From Pseudomonas beijingensis (GTDB lineage Bacteria; Pseudomonadota; Gammaproteobacteria; Pseudomonadales; Pseudomonadaceae), in assembly GCF_030687295.1 (NCBI RefSeq), contig NZ_CP117425.1, forward strand, positions 5,832,001-5,896,000: 64,000 nucleotides of DNA. The letters run 5' to 3'. The position numbers were made by a program, and so were the translations under genes. The notes under the pieces are model-generated. The model was not told where the DNA came from and did not search any database. It saw only the letters and a program-made list of their open reading frames with translations. Positions 46,618-55,125 of the stretch are shown piece after piece. Positions within the stretch are counted from its first letter, which is position 1. Every line of letters starts with the position of its first letter.

Positions 46618-47691
46618 ATGCCGGACTTCCCTCGCGAAACCGTGCTGTGCCACTACCGCTATGACCCGCTGGATCGTCTGGTCGATTGCGCGCCTTTTGA
46701 GCAGGCCAGGATTCAGCGTTTTTACTGCAAAAGCCGATTGGCTACCGAGGTACAGGGCGCGGTGCAGCGTAGCGTTTTCCAGCACGACGATCAGTTGCTG
46801 GCGCAACTTCGGCGCGAGGGTGTAGGGGTTGATACTTCCCTGCTGGCGACCGATCAGCAGCGGTCGGCCTTGAATGTACTCGATGCGAACCGGCCTCACC
46901 CCCTTGCCTATACACCCTACGGCCATCGCCCGGCGGGAAATGGCTTGCTCAGTTTGCTTGGATTTAATGGCGAGCGGTCGGATCCGGTGACCGGGCATTA
47001 TTTATTGGGGAATGGGTATCGGGGGTTCAGTCCGGTGTTGATGCGGTTTAACAGTCCGGACAGTCTGAGTCCGTTTGGGGAAGGCGGGTTAAATGCTTAT
47101 AGCTATTGCGCAGGAGATCCAGTTAACGGGACGGATCCTTCGGGCCATATTTCAATTAAACCATTCATGAGCATTTTCTTTAAAAATCCAACAGGACAAA
47201 AATATTCGCTCCCGAAAGGAATCTTAAGACCTGAAGCACTCACCATCAAACAATTAAAAAATAGAGCACGACATGTCCAAAGGCGCAAAAAAATAAAGGA
47301 CACAACAACCTTGATAAAAGAGAACGAAAGAGCACTACAAAACCAAAACGCCTACACCGTCACCGACGACATTACCGATCTAACAGAAAGTCTGAGAGGC
47401 TATGAAATGGCGAAGCGGGGGTATCACTTTGAAGAATACCCAAACCCCTACCTAGAATATCGCGTTCTAATCGACGGAAAGCCACTCCTCGACACATCCC
47501 ACTTTGACATAACCATATCTCACTTTACGAACCTAAACAGCGTAAGCGCGGTAAAGAAATACAACTACCTAAATTCAACTGCACCACTAGAATTCCAACA
47601 CATCGAGACAGTTCGACACATACGACAGACTCGAGCCGAATATATAAGAAGGTTTACCGGAATCGACTTATTTCAAAAAATTCGCCAATAA
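46618..47691 (+). CDS. Mini-RHS core protein 1 with unique tail
   Basis: A 357-aa protein. Residues ~10-175 form one YD-type repeat (CHYRYDPLDRLVDC) and the RHS-associated core (PLAYTPYGHRPAGNGLLSLL; GHYLLGNGYRGFSPVLMRFN; GGLNAYSYCAGDP; DPSGH). The last ~180 residues are unrelated to the other copies, lysine-rich and encoded by AT-rich DNA with rare codons. There is no signal peptide, PAAR or other secretion domain, and no obvious immunity gene downstream. RHS cores normally form a shell around a C-terminal toxin, but at this length only a fragment of a shell is possible. The tail function is unknown. Confidence 0.88.
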   Translation: MPDFPRETVLCHYRYDPLDRLVDCAPFEQARIQRFYCKSRLATEVQGAVQRSVFQHDDQLLAQLRREGVGVDTSLLATDQQRSALNVLDANRPHPLAYTPYGHRPAGNGLLSLLGFNGERSDPVTGHYLLGNGYRGFSPVLMRFNSPDSLSPFGEGGLNAYSYCAGDPVNGTDPSGHISIKPFMSIFFKNPTGQKYSLPKGILRPEALTIKQLKNRARHVQRRKKIKDTTTLIKENERALQNQNAYTVTDDITDLTESLRGYEMAKRGYHFEEYPNPYLEYRVLIDGKPLLDTSHFDITISHFTNLNSVSAVKKYNYLNSTAPLEFQHIETVRHIRQTRAEYIRRFTGIDLFQKIRQ

Positions 47692-47820
47692 CGCCCGCGC
47701 ATTTCAACTCACTAAGCATCACTACAACAATACCCAAGCCGCTTACACCTCGGAAATCGTCTCATACTTTTTAGGGGTCTTGATCGGCATTCTGGACTAC
47801 TCCATGGTTATCTCCGACCA
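47692..47820 (+). other. Spacer with a possible coding remnant
   Basis: Between mini-RHS 1 and the convergent protease gene, frame 2 is open without a good start and reads AFQLTKHHYNNTQAAYTSEI, then a hydrophobic segment. It looks protein-like in composition and could be a leftover tail of an earlier insertion. No homologue recognised. Confidence 0.25.
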
Positions 47821-48327
47821 TCAGCAGTCCGGCTTATCCGCCGTAAACCGCCGCGCCGGGTTCACCGCCGCGCCGAACTCACGCAATGCCTTGGCACCGA
47901 TTAACAGCGGGTAATTGAAACTGCTGCGGTCGGTCAGGTTGACCTCAACGGTGCGCTTGACATTACCCAGGCACAGCTCCAGATCGACCACCGGGCGCTT
48001 GGTGGGGGCGATTTTTTCGTCGTCGTCCTCATCCTCTTCGGAACGGGTCTTGATCTTGCTGATGCGGGCGATCTTGTGTTCGTAGACCTTGTTGTCCGCA
48101 TCCTTGGTCGCCAGGCGGAAGCGCACCCAATCATCGCCGTCACGGGTAAAGGTCTCGATGTCCTTGGCTGACAGCGAGGCGGTCAGGGCGCCGGTGTCCA
48201 TCTTGGCCTTGAGCACTTGACCGCCGATTTCCGGCAGCGCGATGTACTCATAGCGCCCGTACAGGGTCGGCTCGGCGGCCAGCACTGGAAGGGCTATCAG
48301 GGAAAGCAGGGCGAGGACTGACTTCAT
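47821..48327 (-). CDS. Exported retropepsin-like (RimK-associated, Zn_protease) protein
   Basis: A 168-aa protein with a signal peptide (MKSVLALLSLIALPVLAAEP). The single DTGA motif in AKMDTGALTASL is the mark of the retropepsin-like family once annotated as ATP-dependent zinc protease (PF05618). SSFNYPLLIGAKAL is the second family block, and an acidic SEEDEDDDEK loop sits between. Relatives interact with RimK-type ligases or act in the periplasm. The start at ATG 48327 is chosen for the signal peptide. Confidence 0.87.
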   Translation of the reverse strand: MKSVLALLSLIALPVLAAEPTLYGRYEYIALPEIGGQVLKAKMDTGALTASLSAKDIETFTRDGDDWVRFRLATKDADNKVYEHKIARISKIKTRSEEDEDDDEKIAPTKRPVVDLELCLGNVKRTVEVNLTDRSSFNYPLLIGAKALREFGAAVNPARRFTADKPDC

Positions 48328-48437
48328 GGAGTTAGGGCTTCCATTGTGGGAGTGGGGTTTTAGACCGTGGCTGATGAATTCGTTCGGTTGATTTCGATAG
48401 CAATGGTCAAGAGAAACTCCAGCCAAGCGCTACCTCT

Positions 48438-48571
48438 GTGGCGAGGGGATTCATCCCCGCTGGGGTGCGAAGCGCCCCCTGAGAGCCTGACATCGCGGTA
48501 CACCTGGCTATTCGAGTTGACTGTTTTGGGGGTTGCTTCGCAACCCAACGGGGATAAATCCCCTCGCCACA
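48438..48571. repeat. REP-like pair, GTGGCGAGGGGATT family
   Basis: Inverted GTGGCGAGGGGATTCATCCC copies, each followed by a secondary hairpin (GGGGTGCGAAGCGCCCC; GGGTTGCTTCGCAACCC). It fills most of the 356-bp divergent gap between the protease and the acyltransferase; nothing else is evident there. Confidence 0.8.
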
Positions 48572-48683
48572 AAAAGCCAGCCCAGTTTAGCCAAGCCCAA
48601 GTGAAACTTTCGTCCACACGGATTTGGCCTACCACCTGAAGCTTGCTTATCATGGCCCGCCCACCCGTTTGCAAGAGTCATCT

Positions 48684-49577
48684 ATGCGCCGCCTGCTCAC
48701 CGGCTGTTTCGTCACCCTGCTGCTGTTGCTCAACACCCTGGTGCTGTTCGGGCCGCTGATGGTGTTCGCCCTGCTCAAACTGGTCCTGCCCGGGCGCTTT
48801 CGCGACTATGCCTCGTGGGCGGTGATGTGGATCGCCGAGACCTGGGCCGAGATCGACAAGCTGATCTTTGCCCTGTGCATCCCCACCCACTGGGACATCC
48901 GCGGCGGCGCAGAGCTGCGCAGCGATACGTCTTACCTGGTGATCAGCAATCACCAATCCTGGGTGGACATCCCCGCCCTCGTCCAGACCCTCAACCGGCG
49001 CACGCCGTTCTTCAAGTTCTTCCTCAAGAAGGAACTGATCTGGGTGCCGTTCCTGGGGCTGGCCTGGTGGGCACTGGATTACCCCTTCATGAAACGCTAC
49101 ACCAAGGCGTTCCTGGCGAAAAATCCGGAACTGGCCGGCAAAGACCTGGAAATCACCAAGGCCGCCTGCGAGCTGTTCAAGCGCCAACCGGTCACCGTGG
49201 TCAACTACCTCGAAGGCACCCGCTTCACCGCCACCAAAAGCCAACAACAGCGATCGCCCTTCACCCACCTGCTCAAGCCCAAGGCCGGTGGCGTGGCGTT
49301 CGTGCTGGCGGCCATGGGCGAGCAACTGGACGCGGTACTGGACGTGACCGTGGTCTATCCGCAAGCGCGCATTCCCGGGTTCTGGGACTTGATCAGCGGC
49401 GCGGTGCCGCGGGTCATCATCGACATCCAGACCCGCGAACTGGACCCGGCGTTGTGGCAGGGCGACTACGAAAACGACCCGGTGTTTCGCCAGCACGTGC
49501 AGGACTGGGTTAATAAGCTCTGGACTGAAAAGGACCGGCGCATCGCTGAGTTGCGCAACGAAGGGATTGGAACCTAA
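48684..49577 (+). CDS. PlsC-family acyltransferase (YihG-like)
   Basis: A 297-aa membrane-associated enzyme. An N-terminal helix (LLTGCFVTLLLLLNTLVLFG) precedes the acyltransferase motif NHQSWVD (H and D catalytic) and the acceptor-binding EGTRFT (~182-187). It matches the YihG group of 1-acyl-glycerol-3-phosphate acyltransferases, which introduce particular acyl chains into phosphatidic acid. ATG 48684 gives MRRLLTGCF. The leader of mini-RHS 2 begins right at its stop codon. Confidence 0.88.
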   Translation: MRRLLTGCFVTLLLLLNTLVLFGPLMVFALLKLVLPGRFRDYASWAVMWIAETWAEIDKLIFALCIPTHWDIRGGAELRSDTSYLVISNHQSWVDIPALVQTLNRRTPFFKFFLKKELIWVPFLGLAWWALDYPFMKRYTKAFLAKNPELAGKDLEITKAACELFKRQPVTVVNYLEGTRFTATKSQQQRSPFTHLLKPKAGGVAFVLAAMGEQLDAVLDVTVVYPQARIPGFWDLISGAVPRVIIDIQTRELDPALWQGDYENDPVFRQHVQDWVNKLWTEKDRRIAELRNEGIGT

Positions 49578-49656
49578 CAGTTCTGATAGTAGGCAGCGGC
49601 TGAGAAAGCTCCGATGCTAGAGGCTCGGTTTTTGGACCTTGCACGGAGCACAGAGC
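49573..49656 (+). promoter_or_regulatory. Conserved leader of mini-RHS gene 2
   Basis: An 84-bp copy of the leader at 46534, starting at the stop codon of the acyltransferase gene. CCGATGCTAGAGGCTCGG followed by TTTTT could fold as a weak terminator, so the leader may end the upstream message or attenuate the RHS gene. Confidence 0.75.
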
Positions 49657-50667
49657 ATGCCTTCCACTTCTGGCGAAACCGTATTGTGCCATTACCGCTA
49701 CGACCCGCTGGATCGCCTGGTCCATAGTGCGCCTTCTGCTGAGTCCGGTATTCAGCGCTTTTACTGCAAGAGCCGATTGGCCACGGAGATACAGGGCGCG
49801 GTGCAGCGTAGTATTTTCCAGCATGACGACCAGTTATTGGCGCAACTTCGGCGCGAGAATGCGAAGGTCGATACGACCCTGTTGGCGACCGATCAGCAGC
49901 GGTCGGTGTTGAATGTACTCGATGCGAACCGGCTCCATCCCCTCGCCTATACACCTTATGGCCATCGTCCACCGGGAAACGGCTTGCTCAGTTTGCTTGG
50001 GTTTAACGGCGAACGGCCGGATCGGGTGACGGAGCATTATTTGTTGGGAATTGGGTATCGGGGGTTTAATCCGGTGTTGATGCGGTTTAACAGCCCGGAT
50101 AGTTGGAGTCCGTTTGGGGAAGGGGGGGTGAATGCGTATGGCTATTGCGCAGGGGACCCGAGAAACCGCGTGGATCCATCAGGGCATGTTTGGAGGATCG
50201 GGAAATACTTTAGGAGACTATTCAATAGAGTTCCAAAAGCCCACAAAACCACGATTCAAACACCAACAGTTATCGCGACCCAACCAAGCTCACACTCGTT
50301 AAACTCGTCACTCATTCAAGCCCAAGACAACACTATAAAAAACCTACAAATAACGACTCCAAAGGATGGGAGACCCGAAGAGCTACTCACACTGCCTGGC
50401 GAGCTAGAGAGCCTCCGTCAAAAAAGAATTCGTATTGACCCCTCATACATCCCCGCTAGCTCTACCAACCCTCAACTAACAGAATCACAAATAATAGCAA
50501 AGACAATAGAAAACTCAGAAATGAGACGACCTTTAAAAAAACAATACTTCAATGTCGCCCGCAAATTTCACAATCAAAACAAAATCAAGGACTTTAGTCC
50601 GCCTCGGGCGACAAAAATAAAATTCTCTGATATCACCGATGTACAGGAATTTATACGCGAGGGATAA
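49657..50667 (+). CDS. Mini-RHS core protein 2 with unique tail
   Basis: A 336-aa protein. Its core (MPSTSGETVLCHYRYDPLDR through DPSGH, residues 1-~173) is nearly identical to copies 1 and 3. The ~160-residue tail, starting VWRIGKYFRRLFNRVPKAHK, is Thr/Ser/Lys-rich, AT-rich in DNA and unlike the others. The GGAG site is 8 nt before the ATG. It is followed after 150 bp by the next cassette, with no gene between that could serve as an immunity partner. Confidence 0.87.
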   Translation: MPSTSGETVLCHYRYDPLDRLVHSAPSAESGIQRFYCKSRLATEIQGAVQRSIFQHDDQLLAQLRRENAKVDTTLLATDQQRSVLNVLDANRLHPLAYTPYGHRPPGNGLLSLLGFNGERPDRVTEHYLLGIGYRGFNPVLMRFNSPDSWSPFGEGGVNAYGYCAGDPRNRVDPSGHVWRIGKYFRRLFNRVPKAHKTTIQTPTVIATQPSSHSLNSSLIQAQDNTIKNLQITTPKDGRPEELLTLPGELESLRQKRIRIDPSYIPASSTNPQLTESQIIAKTIENSEMRRPLKKQYFNVARKFHNQNKIKDFSPPRATKIKFSDITDVQEFIREG

Positions 50668-50731
50668 AAACCAGTCGGAGGATGACAAAGATCGAAGCTC
50701 GGCCGATAGTCTTTGATGCTTGCCCCCCAAA

Positions 50732-50817
50732 CATTAGCAGTTTCGATAGTGAGCAACCGCTGAAAAACCTCCGATGCTGGAGGTCCGGTTTTTTGAATCT
50801 TGCATGGAGTTCGGAGC
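50732..50817 (+). promoter_or_regulatory. Conserved leader of mini-RHS gene 3
   Basis: An 86-bp copy of the leader. Here CCTCC-GATGCT-GGAGG pairs well and is followed by TCCGGTTTTTT, the best terminator-like hairpin among the copies. Confidence 0.75.
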
Positions 50818-51807
50818 ATGCCTTTTGCCCCTCGTGAAACCGTGTTGTGCCGCTACCGCTACGACCCGCTGGATCGTCTGGTCGATTGTGCGCCTTCTGC
50901 TGAAGCTGGAATTCAGCGGTTTTACTGCAAGAGCCGATTGGCGACGGAGATACAGGGTGCCGTGCAGCGAAGCGTTTTCCAGCATGACGACCAGTTATTG
51001 GCGCAACTTCGGCGCGAGAATGCGAAGGTCGATACGACCCTGTTGGCGACCGATCAGCAGCGCTCGGTGTTGAATGTACTCGATGCGAACCGGCTTCATC
51101 CCCTCGCCTATACACCCTATGGCCATTGCCCAGCGGGAAACGGCTTGCTCAGTTTGCTTGGGTTTAACGGCGAACGGCCGGATCCGGTGACCGGGCATTA
51201 TTTGTTGGGGAATGGGTATCGCGGGTTCAATCCGGTGTTGATGCGGTTTAACAGCCCGGACAGTTGGAGTCCGTTTGGAAAGGGTGGGTTGAATGCGTAT
51301 GCGTATTGCTGGGGAGACCCTACAAACAGGGAGGACCGGACCGGGCATGTGCCGGGGTTGAGATGGCAATGGATACGACAAAACATAAAACTCATTCTAG
51401 GAAAGGAGCCAGAGGTAAGCACATTAAGGGAAAGTCTAAATCCAATCCCACTTCAGAAATCCGCACCCCACACCGCTGCGCAGCAAGATGAATTAATGCA
51501 AATAATCGATTCACAAAAAAACATCATCGAACAGCAGCAGAAGACAATAGAGTCACAACACCAGCTACTCGCAAACAACCAGCAACACTTCCAAGCCGAA
51601 GTCAACAAACTTGAATGGAGAATCCAAGAATTACACAGAGATTTCAGTACTGCCGCCTGGGTATATCACCGTGAATTCCCACACTCTCCACTTGCAATAA
51701 ACCAATTAGATATTGACTATGCCTATGGTGAAACCGGCTTACTTTTCCGATCTGCTGTTAGCGAACAATCAGGGCAAGACTCACCAACAGGACGCGTCAG
51801 GAAATAA
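50818..51807 (+). CDS. Mini-RHS core protein 3 with coiled-coil tail
   Basis: A 329-aa protein, core as in copies 1 and 2 (GETVLC-type start RETVLCRYRYDPLDRLVDCA, YTPYGHCPAGNGLLSLLGFN). The motif at the core end is degenerate (DRTGH instead of DPSGH). The tail from ~175 holds a Gln/Glu-rich predicted coiled coil (LMQIIDSQKNIIEQQQKTIE, continuing with ESQHQLLANNQQ), then an uncharged segment with SPLAINQLDIDYAYGETGLL. It differs from the other tails. No secretion signal. Confidence 0.87.
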   Translation: MPFAPRETVLCRYRYDPLDRLVDCAPSAEAGIQRFYCKSRLATEIQGAVQRSVFQHDDQLLAQLRRENAKVDTTLLATDQQRSVLNVLDANRLHPLAYTPYGHCPAGNGLLSLLGFNGERPDPVTGHYLLGNGYRGFNPVLMRFNSPDSWSPFGKGGLNAYAYCWGDPTNREDRTGHVPGLRWQWIRQNIKLILGKEPEVSTLRESLNPIPLQKSAPHTAAQQDELMQIIDSQKNIIEQQQKTIESQHQLLANNQQHFQAEVNKLEWRIQELHRDFSTAAWVYHREFPHSPLAINQLDIDYAYGETGLLFRSAVSEQSGQDSPTGRVRK

Positions 51808-51978
51808 CGTTAACGAGTCTCGACCAAGAGATCAGCAAGCCCATTTAATCTGATTTTCTAACTTTTGGTGCAAAACGGGGCCTGATCAGCCCAGATTATT
51901 TTGCCCAAGCTTGCCGAACTCATTTAGCAACCGCCACGAGTAAAAACAGCAAATTTTAATTCCAAATCAACATAAAAA

Positions 51979-51996
51979 ACTGTCAACTCTGACAGT
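51979..51996. promoter_or_regulatory. Inverted repeat before the secreted protein gene at 52055
   Basis: ACTGTCA-ACTC-TGACAGT, perfect 7-4-7, 58 bp before the start codon. The same TGACAGTA half-site recurs in this region. The 247-bp gap around it is AT-rich and otherwise empty. Confidence 0.5.
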
Positions 51997-52054
51997 ATCC
52001 CTCGCCAGCCACAGCCGCAAACATGTCGCCGGGACACATTGTGGAGACAACCCA

Positions 52055-52450
52055 ATGCGAAACTTTATAACTGACGGCGGCGCTGGAATGTGCCTGCTGA
52101 TCATCGGCCATGTTCATGCCGGAGAAGTCACTTGTCCGGCTGCGATACAGATCCATGGCACCACTGAAACAGTAGAAATCCAGGATGACCGCCAATGGCA
52201 GGGTCAGGACCTGGAACAGGAGGCCAACCCAGCGGTACAGCAACTCAACGACGCCGAGTTCGCGATCCATGAACCCGACGAAGATGAATTGACACAGAGG
52301 AGAGTGACCATCACTTGCAATTACGGCGAGAACAATCTCACGCTGGATTATCAGCCGACGTCTTTGCCCTCAGCGGCCAACCGTTGCGCCAGCCGGGACA
52401 CCAACACATGTAGACGGATGAACACCGACTACTTCAGCTTGAAATTCTGA
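52055..52450 (+). CDS. Small secreted four-cysteine protein A
   Basis: A 131-aa protein. A hydrophobic start with HVHAGEV gives a probable signal peptide cut near residue 22. It is a paralogue of the gene at 53362: GEVTCPA, ITCNYGENNLTLDYQ and NRCASRDTNTCRRMNTDYFS align closely, including four cysteines that could form two disulfides. Its signal peptide is weaker than that of the paralogue. The family resembles small Pseudomonas secreted proteins of the DUF3757 kind, which I cannot confirm. It follows mini-RHS 3; an envelope-acting immunity or effector role is possible but only a guess. Confidence 0.75.
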   Translation: MRNFITDGGAGMCLLIIGHVHAGEVTCPAAIQIHGTTETVEIQDDRQWQGQDLEQEANPAVQQLNDAEFAIHEPDEDELTQRRVTITCNYGENNLTLDYQPTSLPSAANRCASRDTNTCRRMNTDYFSLKF

Positions 52451-52485
52451 TACCCCGTGGCGGATTTTAGATGTCGCCACCCTCA

Positions 52486-53061
52486 TCACACCCCCGCGCC
52501 GCTCCCCCAAATACCGCCCAGGTTCTGCAACAACGAACCGGCAACCCCCTGTTGACCAAGGTACTGCAGAATAATCGGGGCAAACTGGCCGATCATGCCG
52601 CTGTCCATGCCCAGCGCGCTGAAGGCATTGTTCAGGTCACCGGTGTCCTTGACGTTACCCAGCAGGCCGTCGAGCAAGGCATTTTTGTCCGACCCGCCAC
52701 CGAGCAAACCGCCCAGGCCATTGAGCCCGCCGATGGCGCTGTTTCCGGCGATCTGATCCAGGCCCGGCACACTCTTGCTCAACTCGGAAAACTGCGGCTC
52801 GCTGAGCCGATTCTTCGCCAGCCCCAGCATCGCACCGGCGCCGCCGATGGCTTGTTCCGGCGTGATCTTGAGTTCCGATCCCAGGGTGTTGAGCAACCCG
52901 GCCGCTTTCGGCGCGGCGGCTACGGCGCCCTCTTCCTCACCCGAGCTGCCCTGCATGGCCGACACCACATTGGCGGCATCGCTGAGGCTGAACTGCGCGA
53001 AGGCCGGGCTGGCGGCCAGTATCAACAACCAAGACAGTGCAAAACCTCGTGAAACCTTCAT
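52486..53061 (-). CDS. DUF2780-like exported protein
   Basis: A 191-aa protein. The signal peptide (SRGFALSWLLILAASPAFAQ) is cleaved after AFA. The mature part is Gly/Leu/Ala-rich and fits the DUF2780 (VcgC/VcgE) pattern: LKITPEQAIGGAGAMLGLAK, VPGLDQIAG, GGLNGLGGLLGG and the end GSGAGV. Function unknown. ATG 53061 has AAGAGG upstream; ATG 53082 is an alternative. Confidence 0.8.
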   Translation of the reverse strand: MKVSRGFALSWLLILAASPAFAQFSLSDAANVVSAMQGSSGEEEGAVAAAPKAAGLLNTLGSELKITPEQAIGGAGAMLGLAKNRLSEPQFSELSKSVPGLDQIAGNSAIGGLNGLGGLLGGGSDKNALLDGLLGNVKDTGDLNNAFSALGMDSGMIGQFAPIILQYLGQQGVAGSLLQNLGGIWGSGAGV

Positions 53062-53083
53062 CCGGGACATCCTCTTGAGCATG

Positions 53084-53107
53084 AAAAAGCCGCCCATAAA
53101 GAGCGGC
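53084..53107 (-). terminator. Terminator-like hairpin in the leader of the DUF2780 gene
   Basis: On the minus strand GCCGC-N9-GCGGC is followed by TTTTT and then, within 25 nt, by the start codon. It may attenuate the gene or end a message from upstream. Confidence 0.4.
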
Positions 53108-53361
53108 GTAAAGCGTGCGTTGGACTGGTACGGACGATGATTGTTCCTAAACGTATTACATGGGTGGCCGATAGCCATTACAGAAAATTCTTCATAGGCC
53201 GTCAGAAGCGTCTGAATTTAACGAAACCTGCACTTTTTATATAGCCAAAAGTTACCAAATATCCCTATACAGTTCTAAATTGACATAAATGATTGCCAAC
53301 ATAGACAGTAGCCCGCCCGACCAAGCCGTGAATCGTCGAACTGAGCCCTGGAGCCTGGCAC

Positions 53362-53781
53362 ATGAAAAAAATACTGGCTGGAGGCGCGATCTTGCTTTTG
53401 CTGATTATCGGCCCCGTCCATGCCGGTGAAATAACCTGCCCCGCCGTCACTGACATCCATAGAAACATCGAATCGGTGGAAGATATTTTCTTCGTCGATG
53501 TACAGGACGAGCACGAATGGGAAAGCGAAAGCCTGGTGGACGTGGTCGACCCGGTATCGTTGCAATTCGAAGGGGCCGAGTACGTTATCCATAGAGATGA
53601 CGACGAGCATGCGGCCACCCGAGCGACCATCACGTGCAGGTACGGGGCAATCAATCTGAAGTTGGAAGAGCAACAAATCCTGGAACCGGCCTTTTCAAAG
53701 TGGGTGAGCAATCGCTGCGAAAGCGCGGATACCCGAATGTGCAGGTTGATGGACGGCGACTATTTCAACTTGATTTATTGA
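53362..53781 (+). CDS. Small secreted four-cysteine protein B
   Basis: A 139-aa protein with a clear signal peptide (MKKILAGGAILLLLIIGPVH, cut after AG or HA). It is a paralogue of the 52055 protein with the same four cysteines (ITCPA, ITCRYG, NRCESADTRMC). The middle is acidic (DVQDEHEWESESLVDVVDPV), the end is aromatic (DGDYFNLIY). The two genes flank the convergent DUF2780 gene, so the pair may come from a local duplication. The GACAGTAG motif is 51 bp upstream. Function unknown. Confidence 0.8.
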   Translation: MKKILAGGAILLLLIIGPVHAGEITCPAVTDIHRNIESVEDIFFVDVQDEHEWESESLVDVVDPVSLQFEGAEYVIHRDDDEHAATRATITCRYGAINLKLEEQQILEPAFSKWVSNRCESADTRMCRLMDGDYFNLIY

Positions 53782-53887
53782 TCGGTAATGGCAACCGCGT
53801 CACTGTTCCAGTACAACCACTCTAAGCACTCTGCCATCGCCTGCACCATTTACCGTACAGTGCGGTTTCCTCCAGCAGAGTGTGTCC

Positions 53888-54463
53888 ATGAACGTAAAAA
53901 TCGGCGGCGCCACCCTCGCGGTCATCCTGACCGGCATGCTCATCGTCCTGGGCGTCAACGAATGCCAGCGCGGCCCGCTGAATCCAGAACTGGCCGATGG
54001 CACCAGCGAAGAACAAAAGACCTGGATGACCATCGAGCACCGCATCAAGCGCTCCGACCCGACCCTGACCGAGGTGACCGGCGACCAACACACGCTGACC
54101 GTGCGCTACCGTCCTGGCACTTGCGCGGATGACTGCGAGCCCTGGGTTCCGCATATGCTGCGGGTTGTCGGCCACGGCCTGGCGGCGCTCAATGGTGCGC
54201 CAGGGGGCAAGCAGTACACGCAAGTGACGGTCAAGGCGCGGATCCTTGCCGATGATGACGTGGAACTGGTCTACGACATGCGGGGGTTTGACGCCATCAA
54301 GACCCAACAAGGCGGCTACGAAACCTTTGCCGGCATGCCTCGCAGCCTGAGTTTCAGCGCCGACGCCCTGGCCCAGGCGCAAACCTATTGCCAAGGCCCT
54401 AGCGCCAAAGGGTTCTACCCTGAATTCTGCGAACGGGTCGAGACCGCAACGGCCCGGCAGTAA
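53888..54463 (+). CDS. Membrane-anchored or exported protein of unknown function
   Basis: A 191-aa protein. One N-terminal hydrophobic segment (GGATLAVILTGMLIVLGV, ~6-23) precedes NECQRG, so the Cys might even be lipidated, though no strict lipobox is visible. The rest is soluble with HTLTVRYRPGTCADDCEPW and a C-terminal YCQGPSAKGFYPEFC cysteine pair. Not recognised. High GC and codon use fit the chromosome, unlike the RHS tails. Confidence 0.7.
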   Translation: MNVKIGGATLAVILTGMLIVLGVNECQRGPLNPELADGTSEEQKTWMTIEHRIKRSDPTLTEVTGDQHTLTVRYRPGTCADDCEPWVPHMLRVVGHGLAALNGAPGGKQYTQVTVKARILADDDVELVYDMRGFDAIKTQQGGYETFAGMPRSLSFSADALAQAQTYCQGPSAKGFYPEFCERVETATARQ

Positions 54464-54465
54464 CC

Positions 54466-54569
54466 GTGGCGAGGGAGCTTGCTCCCGCTGGGCTGCGAAG
54501 CGGCCCCCGCTTCTCGGATACCAACGGCGAGCGCTTCGCACTCGAGCGGGAGCAAGCTCCCTCGCCACA
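54466..54569. repeat. REP-like pair, GTGGCGAGGGAGCTTGC family
   Basis: Inverted GTGGCGAGGGAGCTTGCTCC copies with an inner GGGCTGCGAAGCGGCCCC hairpin. Same family as 10724. The rest of the 306-bp gap to the next gene is AT-richer and shows no other feature. Confidence 0.8.
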
Positions 54570-54769
54570 ATGGGGCGGTGTACATACGTGAATACTCACG
54601 ACTAAAAATCTTACAACTACTTGGGAAATCCCTCGCAACAGCGAGCCTTGCTCCAGCCAATCGGCGATGCCTATAGTTCGTCCCGTCGTCCACATGGCGA
54701 CTCGGGTTTGGCGACTCGAAACACTACGGCCTGAAGTCCAAATTTTATTAATCAATAAAGGCTCTAGCC

Positions 54770-55042
54770 ATGAACCGATACATGCCCCTCACCGACGTCG
54801 ACTGCTCCCCCGCCGCCCTGCTCATCGACACCCAGGCCCCCCTCGACGTCCTCCACGAAACCGCTGCCTACCGCATCAGTGCCGTGACCCAACTATTGGA
54901 AAACATCGCTTTTCGCGAAGAGCTCAGTTCCGACGCCGTCGTCCTCCACGACTTCGCCCTGCTCCTGGCGATTCCGTTGCGCGACGGCTGCGATGTGCTG
55001 GATGTGATTGGCCGACGCTTGCAGGCACACGCCATGGCCTGA
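54770..55042 (+). CDS. Small DUF3077/DUF6124-like protein
   Basis: A 90-aa soluble protein (MNRYMPLTDVDCSPAALLID onward) with predicted helices (DVLHETAAYRISAVTQLLEN, VLHDFALLLAIPLRDGCDVL). Small proteins of this pattern are common as single genes in fluorescent pseudomonads and have no known function. AAAGG is ~12 nt before the ATG, so ribosome binding is not strong. Confidence 0.65.
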   Translation: MNRYMPLTDVDCSPAALLIDTQAPLDVLHETAAYRISAVTQLLENIAFREELSSDAVVLHDFALLLAIPLRDGCDVLDVIGRRLQAHAMA

Positions 55043-55097
55043 CCGCGGCGGCAGTCATCCGACTATCAACGCGCAAGCCCTTATTCCCTCTCGGTCT

Positions 55098-55125
55098 TGC
55101 CTACTGTCAACGTTGACAGTAGGCA
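55098..55125. promoter_or_regulatory. 28-bp perfect palindrome upstream of the cold-shock gene
   Basis: Two 14-base arms mirror each other without mismatch (left arm TGCCTACTGTCAAC). The half-site TTGACAGTAGGCA matches 11 of 13 bases of the CTGATAGTAGGCA in the mini-RHS leaders. It ends 109 bp before the csp start. With no T-run it is more likely an operator than a terminator. Confidence 0.65.

Noticed and set aside
48360-48674. Small frames in the protease-acyltransferase gap
   Set aside because: They are made by REP-like hairpin DNA and have no ribosome sites.
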